From: Bremia lactucae
Lineage: Eukaryota > Oomycota > Peronosporomycetes > Peronosporales > Peronosporaceae
Assembly (NCBI RefSeq): GCF_004359215.1
Contig: NC_090610.1
Coordinates: 13,840,181-13,851,162, forward strand
Length of the DNA stretch: 10,982 bases
Reading direction: 5' to 3'
Part shown: positions 1 to 7,075 of the stretch, in pieces
How the letters are laid out: the number at the start of each line of letters is the position of its first letter
Numbering within the stretch: position 1 is the first letter of the stretch
Notes under the pieces: generated by a model
The model's input: only the letters and a program-made list of their open reading frames with translations
Databases searched by the model: none
What the model was told of the DNA's origin: nothing
Translations under genes and position numbers: made by a program

Positions 1-468
1 TGCAGACTTTAAAGGACGCCCAATTGTACGTCAACTTGCAAAAGTGCGTCATACGGGTCCCTGAGATACCTGTACTGACACATGGTGTACGAGCAGACCC
101 AGACAAGGTAAAGTCAGTAAAGGAATGGCCGATCCCACGGCATGTGAAGGATTTGCGCCAATTCCTAGGGCTCGCTAAGTACTTGCATAAGCATAGCAAG
201 AATTATGCGGAGCAAACTAAACCATTATATTATCTCCTTAAAAAGAAAACAGAATGGGTCTGGTTAAAAGAACAAGAAGATGCATTCGCATCAGTGAAGC
301 AGTCTCTTGTAGTGGCACCGGTCTTGGCATTGCCAGACGCGGATAAGCCCTTTAGCATCGTCTGCGATGCAAGTAATTTTGCAATCCAAAAACCTCGAAG
401 TATGTCTTCGAGGACGCGATTCACGCGTGATGAGTATGAGCCAGAAGTAGTTCTGCTCGTGCGAGTCC
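1..468 (+). pseudogene. Ty3/gypsy pol fragment: end of reverse transcriptase and start of RNase H
   Basis: The frame is open from base 3. It reads the C-terminal end of a Ty3/gypsy reverse transcriptase and its connection to RNase H. Visible landmarks are a DLRQFLGLAKYLHKHSKNY block (about 150-210), TKPLYYLLKK, EWVWLKEQEDAF, APVLALPDADKPF and the CDASNFAI motif near 360-384, whose D belongs to the RNase H active site. The usual G-A-L-x-Q continuation is missing after CDASNFAI. The frame drifts into unrelated sequence and stops at 486-488 inside the tRNA-Thr-like copy. The catalytic RT motifs would lie upstream of the window. It is a dead fragment on both sides; no LTR is visible. Its right edge is the first base of the tRNA-Thr-like copy. 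Family assignment is confident; the exact clade is not. Confidence 0.85.
393..413. repeat. 8-bp perfect inverted repeat (hairpin)
   Basis: CCTCGAAG and CTTCGAGG flank the 5-nt loop TATGT. It lies just where gypsy similarity is lost, about 55 nt before the tRNA-Thr-like copy. It may mark a rearrangement point; no function is claimed. Confidence 0.5.
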
Positions 469-540
469 CCCCCTATAGGTCAGTGTAAGAGCACTCGCTT
501 CGTAAGCGAAAGGTCGGTGGTTCAATCCCGCCTGGGGGCT
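469..540 (+). pseudogene. Damaged tRNA-Thr(CGT) copy, cassette A
   Basis: The 3' two thirds (anticodon arm with TTCGTAA loop, T arm, 3' acceptor strand) is identical to the intact tRNA-Thr at 9062-9133. The first ~20 nt differ. Nucleotide 1 is C instead of G, which breaks the 1-72 pair. GCTC of the D stem has become GGTC, and the D loop reads AGTGTAAGAGC instead of AGTGGTAGAGC. This weakens the A box and the D arm while leaving the B box perfect. A TTTT terminator follows at 543-546. Transcription may persist, but a functional tRNA is doubtful. The damage is confined to the segment that LINEs duplicate elsewhere in this window. Confidence 0.8.
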
Positions 541-1127
541 GCTTTTGACTTTTGCTTCAATACTGGTCAATTTTTTTATTGGAGGGTCCTATAATCACTC
601 TTTTTGAATTATGCTTGCTATCATCAATACGAGATAATTGTACGTTCATCACGCCACGCTCTTGTTGCATCGGACAATACGTCGCTGTACTTTCGTTGGG
701 GCTGGCTACATTTTTATGTCGATGTCATCTTGACAACACACGCAAGATGATGTATGTACATAGTACCGCGCACAGTCACGATGCGTATCGTTAAATTTTC
801 GAAGTACCAACACCCGCCGCAGAATATTCATCTAGCTCGCGTCATTTATTGCGCTATTCGCTCATCCTTATTATCCTTCGCTGCTTTTGTACAAGGGTAC
901 CATGCGATCAGAGTTTACAAGACCAATAAGTTTGCGTGCATCAAATGCGCTTGTAAAGGCGTGAATTCGCTATAGCCGGTGGAACAACGTACGTTTATGT
1001 CGATTTGGCTTTGCGAGATAGGCAAATGTAAGCAAGAGAAAAATATATTGCCTCGTATGCTCGCATGCTTCATTTGGTCTGGTTTGTAGTATTTGTTGAT
1101 GCTTGCTGTTGATAAAGATTGATCAAA
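541..1127. other. Intergenic spacer of cassette A (tRNA-Thr to tRNA-Ser)
   Basis: No convincing gene is seen in these 587 bases on either strand; the open frames are short and lack recognisable domains. The stretch is nearly identical to 9134-9720, with roughly ten small differences by eye (a T-run length change, an AAC insertion in the second copy, a few substitutions). It is therefore part of a duplicated cassette. I looked for U1, U2, U4, U5 and 5S signatures and found none. Confidence 0.75.
543..546 (+). terminator. Pol III T-run after the tRNA-Thr-like copy
   Basis: TTTT lies 2 nt past the discriminator base, matching 9136-9139 after the intact copy. Confidence 0.6.
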
Positions 1128-1208
1128 GACAGCTTGGCCGAGTGGTTAAGGCGTTAGCCTGCTAAGTTAATGGGGTAACCCGCGTGAGTTCGAATCTCAC
1201 AGCTGTCG
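1128..1208 (+). tRNA. tRNA-Ser(GCT), cassette A
   Basis: An 81-nt class II tRNA. The acceptor GACAGCT pairs perfectly with AGCTGTC. The D arm reads GCCGAGTGGTTAAGGC. The anticodon stem TTAGC/GTTAA closes loop CTGCTAA, giving anticodon GCT (serine AGC/AGT codons). The long variable arm GGGG-TAA-CCC is typical of serine tRNAs. The T arm is GTGAG-TTCGAAT-CTCAC and the discriminator is G. TTTT at 1209-1212 is a proper terminator. No intron. It is identical to the copy at 9721-9801 and looks functional. Confidence 0.96.
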
Positions 1209-1212
1209 TTTT
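1209..1212 (+). terminator. Pol III terminator of tRNA-Ser
   Basis: TTTT lies immediately after the discriminator base. Confidence 0.8.
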
Positions 1213-1370
1213 CTGTTGTGATATGCCGCTTCATAAAGTCCTTAATGTTCGCTTTGCAGGTCTGTTAGGAATCGAAAGGAGCGTGCCTCCGCGGTGGTAT
1301 ACAGCTGGAATGCTGCCTGGGGTACGGCCTCATCCTAAGAAAATAGTTATGGATGAGTCGTCAAAGAATC

Positions 1371-1379
1371 ATATATATA
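1371..1379 (+). promoter_or_regulatory. TATA box of the U6 gene
   Basis: ATATATATA is centred about 26-30 nt upstream of the U6 start (about 1402). This is the spacing expected for a type 3 Pol III promoter. The same element is at 9964-9972. No upstream element (USE or PSE) could be assigned in 1213-1370. Confidence 0.8.
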
Positions 1380-1401
1380 GGCGGAAAATAGAAATAGGGT
1401 A

Positions 1402-1426
1402 GGAACCACTTCGGTGGTCATCCGTA

Positions 1427-1457
<31 letters not shown>

Positions 1458-1506
1458 GGCCCCTGCGCAAGGATGACACGCATAAATCGAGAAGTATCGC
1501 ACTTTT
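1402..1506 (+). ncRNA. U6: U6 spliceosomal snRNA, copy 1 (likely functional)
   Basis: U6 is the catalytic-core RNA of the spliceosome. The 5' stem-loop is ACCAC-TTCG-GTGGT. It is followed by the highly conserved central block AATTGGAACGATACAGAGAA, which contains the ACAGAGA box at 1441-1447 that pairs with 5' splice sites. Next come the AGC triad in TTAGCATGG and the internal stem-loop CCCCTGCGCAAGGATGAC. The TTTT at 1503-1506 serves as terminator. The TATA box at -30 supports a real transcription unit. The start is taken as G1402 by TATA spacing and could be off by 1-2 nt. The neighbour upstream is tRNA-Ser; downstream is a convergent tRNA-Trp. Confidence 0.95.
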
Positions 1507-1649
1507 CATTTCACGCCTGTAATTGGGCGACAAGTCTGATGAAACGGTCGCACAGCGAGGAAACTCGCGAGGAGACGTCAGCGATGATGATTCATCTTGT
1601 ACAGCTCTCCTGGGGAGGAGTGATAAAGGTACTGGCAAAACTCTTGACT
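1507..1649. other. Spacer between U6 and convergent tRNA-Trp, with small hairpins
   Basis: No protein gene is supported. A perfect GCGAG-GAAA-CTCGC hairpin (GNRA tetraloop) lies at 1555-1568. GATGAA (from 1538) can pair with TTCATC (near 1590), enclosing it. AAAA at 1637-1640 is TTTT on the reverse strand and serves as terminator for tRNA-Trp. Whether the hairpins belong to an RNA is unknown. Confidence 0.4.
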
Positions 1650-1721
1650 TGAGGGAAGAGGGGATCGAACCCCCGACCGCTGGGTCTGGAATCCAGCGCT
1701 CTACAACTGAGGTATTCCCCC
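1650..1721 (-). tRNA. tRNA-Trp(CCA), with D-arm damage
   Basis: Read on the reverse strand: acceptor GGGGGAA pairs with TTCCCTC (one G-T). The anticodon loop TTCCAGA gives anticodon CCA (tryptophan). The T arm is GGGGG-TTCGATC-CCCTC with a good B box. Reverse-strand TTTT lies 10 nt downstream (1637-1640). Oddities: the D stem begins CCTC rather than GCTC, breaking pair 10-25; the D loop lacks the second G of the usual GG; A31-C39 is mismatched. The fragment at 6869-6887 keeps GCTC, so the C at position 10 probably arose after the duplication. It may be a recently decaying gene. A glycine TCC reading would put the anticodon one base off the U33 position and is less likely. Confidence 0.8.
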
Positions 1722-1722
1722 G
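1704..1722. repeat. Left target-site duplication of LINE1 (tRNA-Trp nt -1 to 18)
   Basis: The 19 bases here match 6869-6887 (CAACTGAGCTATTCCCCCG) at 18 of 19 positions; the difference is at 1712. They are the first 18 nt of tRNA-Trp plus one upstream base. The left copy is part of the complete tRNA; the right copy is the isolated fragment after LINE1. Confidence 0.9.
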
Positions 1723-1748
1723 AGGAACCACTTCGGTGGTCATCCGTA

Positions 1749-1779
<31 letters not shown>

Positions 1780-1836
1780 GGCCCCTGCGCAAGGATGACA
1801 CGCATAAATCGAGAAGTATCGCACTGTTCATTTCAC
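1723..1836 (+). pseudogene. U6 snRNA retrocopy fused to LINE1 (copy 2)
   Basis: This 114-nt stretch matches 1401-1514 with a single change: the TTTT terminator is TGTT. Homology to copy 1 begins at the U6 5' end (plus one A), so no upstream promoter came with it; the -30 region is tRNA-Trp sequence and holds no TATA box. The match continues about 8 nt past the T-run (TCATTTCAC) and then switches to LINE coding sequence. It has no promoter and no terminator, and its 5' end sits exactly at the LINE1 insertion junction. This is the layout of a U6/LINE chimera made by template jumping during reverse transcription. It is probably not transcribed as U6. Confidence 0.88.
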
Positions 1837-3531
1837 CACTACGATCCCGCCCGAGCCCGTTGTCTTGAATGGTTAGCGAAGCTTGGGGTAGTTGACGCAT
1901 GGCGGATCCACTTCGACACCGGGCGTGTGTTCACTGGTCCTCTTCCTCGGAAGAACCGGCTGGACTACATATTGCTGTCCGGGGCACACTGTGATCGCTT
2001 TTACGCCAGCTCCAAGTATTTCCTGCCGACGCACGCTGGTGACCATCTAGCTCACTCGGTGCGTTTCCGGTCGTGCGCGCAGCTCCACGGTCGGGGGTAC
2101 TGGAAATTTCCTCGCTACTTGCTCGAGTACCCAGTGGTGGTTACTGCAATCGAGAAAGAAGCTGAGCTGGTTCGTGATGCCCTGCGCACCTCTTCGAACC
2201 CGGGTAAAGTCTGGGAGGCGTGGAAGGCACACATCAAGACCCAGCTACAAGACGTGCAAAAGAAGCTTCGCCTCCAAGATACTCGGGCAGTTGAGGACGC
2301 TCGGGTCGCACTCGATCTGGCTGCCGCCCGATATCGTACGTCACCGCGTGATGACGATCGTGAGCTCTACGGTGAGGCTTTACGGAATTACAAGGAGATA
2401 GTCACTCGGACTAGTCAGTACAACCAAGACACTGCGTTCGACTTCCAAGCTACCAATGCTGAAAAGTCGACCAGGCACTTCTTCCGTCCGCTGGATACAA
2501 GCTTGCGGCGTGTCTCGATTGAGGAGGTTGTGACACCAACTGGCAGTGTCTCGAGCAACCCTCACGAGATTTCTCTCCGCTTCCTGGAGCACTGGGGGTC
2601 CGAGATGGGCGACCCTAACAGTCCGGCGGGACGGGCTCCTCCTCCTGACACTGGACTGCAGCACAAGCTTCTTGACTCGATTGTCCGCTTCGTCTCGGAT
2701 ATCGATAGTGCGATCTTGAACGCACCAGTTACTGCCGCAGACATGGCGAGTGCGATCCGACACATGAAGGCAACGTCAGCACCTGGCATGGACGGACTGA
2801 CCGCTGGATTTTACCAGGTGGCTCCGGATGTGTTTGGCGAGTGCTTGAGCATAGTCTTCCATCACCGTCTCAAATGTGGGTGCTGCTTCCATCACAGCGC
2901 AAGACAGCCGTCATGCTCCTGCACAAGAAGGGATCGCGTGCCGAGCCTGGTAACTACCGACCAATCGCACTCGTCCAAGTCGATGTGAAGGTGCTGTCCA
3001 AGGCACTGTCGTATCGGTTGCAGAGCGTCCTTCTCGACTTGATTCATCCTGACCAGAAGGGTTTTGTCAAACGTCGGTCGATCCACCACCATATCCGGTT
3101 CCTCGCGGATCTACAAGACTTGGTCACGAGCCGCGACGAAGAAGCGTATGCGCTCTTCCTGGACTTCCAGAAGGCGTTCGATCGCGTCAATTGGGACTAC
3201 ATGTTCCGACTGCTCGAGCGCATGGGTTTCGACACCGCGTTTATACAATGGATTCAGCTACTGTACACCGATCCCCAAGCGCATCTTGTCATCAACCAGA
3301 CCATTCAGCCAGCACTGCACCCAACGAGAGGGGTGAAGCAAGGTGATCCGTTGTCTGCTCTGCTATTCGTCTTGACACTGGGTAACATGCTGCGCTCGCA
3401 TGACGAGTACGGTGTGTGTCTGAACGCGGATCACACTACCACGTCCATGTTCTTTGCGGACGACTCGACTCTTCTTGGTAGCTCGATACCGAACCTACAG
3501 GCTCAGCTGGCGATCGTGGAAGAGTACTGCA
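1837..3531 (+). pseudogene. LINE1 ORF2 fragment: end of APE endonuclease and reverse transcriptase
   Basis: The first frame holds the C-terminal part of an APE-type endonuclease: LGVVDAWR, then NRLDYILLS and GDHLAHSVRF. A helical linker follows, then the start of RT (APGMDGLTAGFYQ near 2780-2817). A frameshift at about 2870-2876 moves the RT core to another frame. There GNYRPIALVQ, motif A FLDFQKAFDRVNWD (near 3155-3195), motif B RGVKQGDPLSALLF (near 3326-3370) and the catalytic motif C FADD (3453-3464) are all intact. The reading stops at the N gap. Most of the endonuclease is absent because the copy is 5'-truncated at the U6 junction. This enzyme class nicks target DNA and copies its own RNA at the nick. 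The clade (L1, Tx1 or Tad-like) is not resolved. Confidence 0.92.
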
Positions 3532-3971
3532 NNNNNNNNNNNNNNNNNNNNNNNNNNNNNNNNNNNNNNNNNNNNNNNNNNNNNNNNNNNNNNNNNNNNN
3601 NNNNNNNNNNNNNNNNNNNNNNNNNNNNNNNNNNNNNNNNNNNNNNNNNNNNNNNNNNNNNNNNNNNNNNNNNNNNNNNNNNNNNNNNNNNNNNNNNNNN
3701 NNNNNNNNNNNNNNNNNNNNNNNNNNNNNNNNNNNNNNNNNNNNNNNNNNNNNNNNNNNNNNNNNNNNNNNNNNNNNNNNNNNNNNNNNNNNNNNNNNNN
3801 NNNNNNNNNNNNNNNNNNNNNNNNNNNNNNNNNNNNNNNNNNNNNNNNNNNNNNNNNNNNNNNNNNNNNNNNNNNNNNNNNNNNNNNNNNNNNNNNNNNN
3901 NNNNNNNNNNNNNNNNNNNNNNNNNNNNNNNNNNNNNNNNNNNNNNNNNNNNNNNNNNNNNNNNNNNNNNN
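3532..3971. other. Assembly gap (440 N) inside the LINE1 RT region
   Basis: The gap removes the stretch between RT motif C and the C-terminal domain. By comparison with LINE2 and usual LINE spacing, several hundred bases are expected here. The size is therefore plausible but may be an estimate. Confidence 0.95.
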
Positions 3972-5393
3972 TCAAACGACAGCGTCTTGCATTGCTGCTG
4001 CAGTTCATTCGTGCAGCACCAGACGCGAATGCTCGGAACTGGACGACCGCCGGCGTTGAGCTTCTGACGTCCATTCTTCCTCGCTACGGGGTACGACATG
4101 CCTTAGACCTTCTTGTGATCTCTTCGCTCCGGCATGGCGCAATGATCACTTGGAGTCTAGCCTCGCCGTGGTGGAAAGCAACCTGGATCTGGTGGTACAA
4201 AACTCGATGGGAGCTGACGTGGCGTGACCTTCCAATGGTGGAGCAAGCTGCTTACGGTCTTCACCAACCGATCTGGTTTCATTCCGATGCTGCGCTTCAC
4301 TACGAGCAGGCTGCACGAACGCACACCAGCTCACCACATCGACGATGTCTTGGTATGGTTTCCGAACCGCAACGCAGTTTTCGACTCCACGTGTCCCGAG
4401 TCTTCCGCATGCGTTCGCTGGCGGACTTCATGCGCGCGGGTTGTGCGTGGCCGTCCCAGCGTGACTTTGTTGAACGGCACATCGACTTTACACTCTTGTC
4501 CACGGCACCTGGACAACAGGCGAAGTGGCTACGAGTACTGTACAATGAAGCCACGCAGATCGTCTGGCGTCTGAATTGTGCATCAGGCCCAGCTCGCTTT
4601 ACAACCACCACCTCCATACCTGGGATGCATGAGCGGGGACAAAGTATGCCTGGTTCCTGTAATTCCACGATCGGCTTTGCTTCGTGTGGTGTGGACACCA
4701 ACCCCACCGACGAAAGCACACCCAATGAATGCTCACTCGCGCCGTGTGAGTCAGGAACAGATCCGGTCGTTTGTGCGGTACAGCAAGCACCTGCGCGCGA
4801 TTCTGCTCCCAGTATTTGAAGACTTGCAGTTCCGTCTAGCGTTCCGTCTTTTGCCTGTGCGCTCTCGGTTCTGGTTCCTCGAAGCTGCTCACCCACGCAT
4901 TCAATATTGCTTGCGCGATGGGTGCAACGCCATCGAGACGGAGGAGCACTTGTTCTTTGAGTGTACTCTTGCGACCCAGCTGTGGCGTCTTTTGAACCAG
5001 CTTGTTTCTCCGCTGTTACGTTCGAGACCGAATTGGCTTGACATCGCCTTGGCGAAGAAGATGCGTGTGCGTGACGACTACAAGGGCTGTGATGACGTAG
5101 TTCATGACGCTTGGCACACACTTCGTGCTGTGACGCTTCATTTCATCTGGACAGACCGCAATCGTTGCCTCTTCGACGGGAGACAGCCCACGCCTGTTCT
5201 CCCCGCATTACAGGTCATCTTGACAACGGCTTGCGCGCACTTTCGTCACCGCCTTCGTCGCCTTTACGATCCTGGTCAGCAGGCGCAGCAGCAAATTCTC
5301 CTTGCTCTGCTGTCCCGCAACCGACTCTTCAGCGATTTTCTCAGCCAGAACCCGACGGCGTTACACGTCCGCCAGCGTGGTCTGTACCCATAG
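3972..5393 (+). pseudogene. LINE1 ORF2 C-terminal region with zf-RVT zinc finger
   Basis: After the gap the frame resumes with KRQRLALLLQFIR and NWTTAGVELL, then QPIWFHSDA and SEPQRSFRLH. All are collinear with LINE2. A frameshift near 4575-4610 switches frames. The reading then continues (PPYLGCMSGDKVCLVPV) through the zf-RVT-type motif: Cys codons at 4908 and 4923, His at 4947, Cys at 4962 (C-x4-C-x7-H-x4-C, within ETEEHLFFEC). It ends at TAG 5391-5393. Over about 60 residues around the finger, LINE1 and LINE2 are roughly two-thirds identical by eye, so they are related but not recent copies of each other. Confidence 0.9.
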
Positions 5394-5429
5394 AAACGGA
5401 TGCGTAAAGCCTTGGCTTCATTTTGATTA

Positions 5430-6525
5430 TCATAGGTGGATCAGGTGCATTTCGCCCATTATCATTACTCTCCTTATGGACCCTATTCTGCGCCGTAGGC
5501 AAGTATGATGCGACGTACTGAGCAAATGCTCCGGATCCAGGTTTGCGTCATTATGCCTTGGGTCAGGCCGTTTTCCCGTACGTACATCTTCTCTCCCTCT
5601 CTTTTTTATGGCAATGCAGTGTCCACGTCGGGAGGACTTGAGTGCGTACACGATGTACGCACCATCTTCGAGCGGCTCACTTGCACGCCACGCCAGGGCT
5701 GCTACTCCCAGCGGTCCCACTCCATGGCCCTTGTATTGGTTCCTGTTAAACACGTCCACGCTAACCCGCCAACCCGTCTTCGGAACCTCTTCGTGGAGAA
5801 ACTTCACCAACTGTACATGCTTCAGTCCGCCCCTTCGGCCTGAATCGCTGCAAAAATTCTGGTCCAGAAACTTCTCGCTGAGCTTCTTCAAAATTGCGAC
5901 TTCTCGGTCGAGCCGCCCATTAACTCAAACGCCATCTGCACTGCGTGCAGCGAGCAATCGTCTTTCGGGCTATCGGCCATATATTGGAGAGCTGGTAGGT
6001 CCGAGCTAACAAACTCGGCATATGCCATGTCGCGTTCTGGGTGTTTAGCGCGATACCGGTCGTACGACCCCACCAGTGCTGCACACTTCGACAGCATGCT
6101 CGCGGCCTTCCATTCTGCCGACTTATCCTCCCACTGGACCAGGTATTCCCGAGCGATGCCCTCTCCACGGCGATCCAGCACCCGCGCGACTACGTACTCC
6201 TTGTCCTCCGTCTCCGTCTCCGCTTCCTCACGCTCTCCGAAACTTGGCACAGTCTACGCCGCTTGGGACGAAGATCATCTTGGTCCTCCTCCCCTGACGA
6301 CTCACCCAATCCGGCAGAAACCATCAAGACTCCCGCCTCCTCCTCAAGTGCAACTCTCACCGGTCTCATGCCCCCAGCCACCAGTATAATCGGCGCATGC
6401 GGTGACAACCCAGTCCCGGTTTGAGTCGCACCGTTACAGGAGGCGTTTGCCTCAATGGCTTCTTCGCCGGCTTTGGGGTCTTGCACCTCTTGGACATGTG
6501 GCAAAAAGTCTACATGAAATGTCAC
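5430..6525 (-). pseudogene. Chromodomain-bearing gypsy-type C-terminal fragment, frameshifted
   Basis: Three reverse-strand frames join into one decayed protein. The first (6525 down to about 6240) begins TFHVDFLPHV, reminiscent of the FHV motif ending chromovirus integrases, then an acidic and basic linker (SSGEEDQDD, PKRRR). After a shift near 6240 comes a chromodomain-like block (YVVARVLDRRGEG, REYLVQWEDKSAEWKAASML, LVGSYDRYRA; about 6195-6040). In chromoviruses this domain guides integration to modified histones. After another shift near 5890 there is an extra ~130 residues (HVQLVKFLHEEVPKTGW, DGAYIVYALK, RRGHCIAIKKRG). A Cys in DDCSLHAVQ (codon 5954-5956) and a His in RGHCIAI (5619-5621) could form a cysteine-peptidase-like pair; this is only a pattern guess. 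It is nested in the LINE1 3' region. Confidence 0.65.
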
Positions 6526-6549
6526 AAAAAAAAAAAAAAGAAAAACGTA
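6526..6549 (+). repeat. A-rich tract with AAAAACGTA, left flank of SINE-like segment
   Basis: Fourteen A, a G, then AAAAACGTA (6541-6549). The sequence AAAAACGTA recurs at 6780-6788 after the second poly(A) run, as expected for a target-site duplication. Confidence 0.5.
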
Positions 6550-6784
6550 CGCGTGGCGGCTGATGCGGGGGGTGACTTCACGCGCTTCTTCCCCACCCCA
6601 GCGGGTGAAGGGAGTGAGTCCGCCTGCGCGCCTTCATCGTACAGAGGACGTATACGCTCGTTTCCAGAGTACTTGCGTCCGTGCGTCGTGGTGAGTCCGT
6701 TGTCGAGACCGTCCGGTCTAGCTGGCCACTTTCCACTTCCGACCTTTTAACCATGTTTCAAATTCCAAAAAAAAAAAAAAAAAA
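6550..6784 (+). mobile_element. SINE-like or processed retroposed segment with poly(A) tail
   Basis: About 217 bases of GC-rich sequence with no convincing reading frame end in an 18-nt poly(A) run (6767-6784). AAAAACGTA flanks the segment on both sides. Length, tail and direct repeats fit a SINE or a short retroposed transcript. A weak A-box-like TGGCGGCTGATGCGG is near the left end and a weak B-box-like GTCGAGACC is near 6700. Neither is good enough to call it tRNA-derived. The poly(A) overlap makes the exact edges uncertain. Confidence 0.45.
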
Positions 6785-6868
6785 CGTATCATAGCGTAGT
6801 ATTGTATCTATTTTAGCCAGGTAGTTTGATTAGTCCCCTGTCTATTATATTTAATATAGACAACCTTT
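6785..6868 (+). mobile_element. LINE1 3' tail
   Basis: This is non-coding and AT-rich. The last 19 nt (6850-6868) match the LINE2 3' terminus at 15 of 19 positions. A further TATTTTAGCCAGGTA stretch resembles TATTTAGACGAGGTA in LINE2. It is directly followed by the tRNA-Trp fragment. A shared 3' end suggests recognition by the same type of reverse transcriptase. Confidence 0.75.
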
Positions 6869-6887
6869 CAACTGAGCTATTCCCCCG
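6869..6887 (-). repeat. Right target-site duplication of LINE1: tRNA-Trp 5' fragment
   Basis: On the reverse strand this reads tRNA-Trp nt -1 to 18 and stops in the D loop, right where the LINE1 tail begins. It keeps the canonical GCTC D stem that the full-length copy has lost. It is not an independent tRNA gene. Confidence 0.9.
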
Positions 6888-7057
6888 CCCTGACTTGAAA
6901 GAAAGTTACACTTATAGAATCATCGGATTTGCGATCGCTCTTATTGAATTCGGCTACCTGAGGTAGCTCTTGTGGAGGGTATTTCTCTGTGTTGTGGCTG
7001 TCCCTAAACCATGTTTCTATGTTGTCGTTATAATTTAGCAACCCCGATTTTAACTTG
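6888..7057. other. Spacer between tRNA-Trp and tRNA-Thr of the original array
   Basis: No gene is seen. If both LINEs are removed, this 170-nt piece is the original sequence between the 5' ends of the divergent tRNA-Trp and tRNA-Thr. A perfect GCTACC-TGA-GGTAGC hairpin lies at 6953-6967. No matching copy of this spacer is present elsewhere in the window. Confidence 0.55.
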
Positions 7058-7075
7058 TGCCCCTATAGCTCAGTG
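7058..7075 (+). repeat. Left target-site duplication of LINE2: tRNA-Thr 5' fragment
   Basis: TGCCCCTATAGCTCAGTG is identical to 9061-9078 and equals tRNA-Thr nt -1 to its first D-loop G. The sequence beyond it (7076 on) is the reverse complement of the LINE2 3' end. It is not a functional tRNA. Confidence 0.93.

Larger units (their letters stand above)
469..1427 (+). repeat. Cassette A copy of a ~960-bp direct repeat
   Basis: This block (tRNA-Thr, spacer, tRNA-Ser, U6 promoter, first 26 nt of U6) recurs at 9062-10020 at roughly 98% identity by eye. Homology starts at the first base of tRNA-Thr. On the right, similarity stops after U6 nucleotide 26 because the second copy is cut there. It is interpreted as two units of one tandem array separated by later insertions. 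Confidence 0.9.
1723..6868 (+). mobile_element. LINE1: U6-capped, 5'-truncated non-LTR retrotransposon inserted in tRNA-Trp, with nested insertions
   Basis: Boundaries are set by the 19-nt duplication of tRNA-Trp sequence at 1704-1722 and 6869-6887. Order: U6 retrocopy; LINE coding region from the end of the APE endonuclease through RT and the C-terminal zinc finger (1837-5393, with an N gap); nested gypsy-like and SINE-like pieces (about 5430-6784); then the LINE tail (about 6785-6868). The tail ends TTTAATATAGACAACCTTT, matching the end of LINE2 at 15 of 19 positions without gaps. The element is antisense to tRNA-Trp. Several frameshifts show that it is dead. That everything from 5394 to 6784 is a later insertion is inferred from the flanking structure. 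Confidence 0.82.

Noticed and set aside
552..975. Short frames of 73-80 residues in the cassette spacer, present in both copies
   Set aside because: The copies differ by length-changing indels that alter the frame, there are no recognisable domains, and the sequence is non-coding spacer between Pol III genes.
1530..1575. Hammerhead ribozyme, suggested by CTGATGA followed by GAAA
   Set aside because: The GAAA is the loop of its own GCGAG/CTCGC hairpin, and no stem II or correct stem I/III pairing can be drawn.
1530..1650. C/D box snoRNA, suggested by a TGATGA C-like box
   Set aside because: No D box (CTGA) occurs at a suitable distance downstream, and no terminal stem was found.
1369..1900. 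Open frames on both strands across the U6 and tRNA-Trp region (up to 151 residues)
   Set aside because: They are translations of U6 and tRNA sequence. The repeated protein segments simply reflect the two U6 copies.
4300..5121. Long antisense frame opposite LINE1 (273 residues)
   Set aside because: It is a shadow of the LINE1 C-terminal coding region, with no domain similarity of its own.
5394..5470. LINE1 ending soon after its stop codon, with a duplication of TTCATTT from the U6-LINE junction
   Set aside because: Only 7 nt match, with no tail motif. The tRNA-Trp duplication and the tail shared with LINE2 at 6850-6887 are far stronger.
6851..6890. An independent tRNA on the reverse strand with an AT-rich anticodon arm
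   Set aside because: After the D-loop G the sequence matches the LINE tail shared with LINE2, not a tRNA. The GTCTAT/ATAGAC pairing is incidental.
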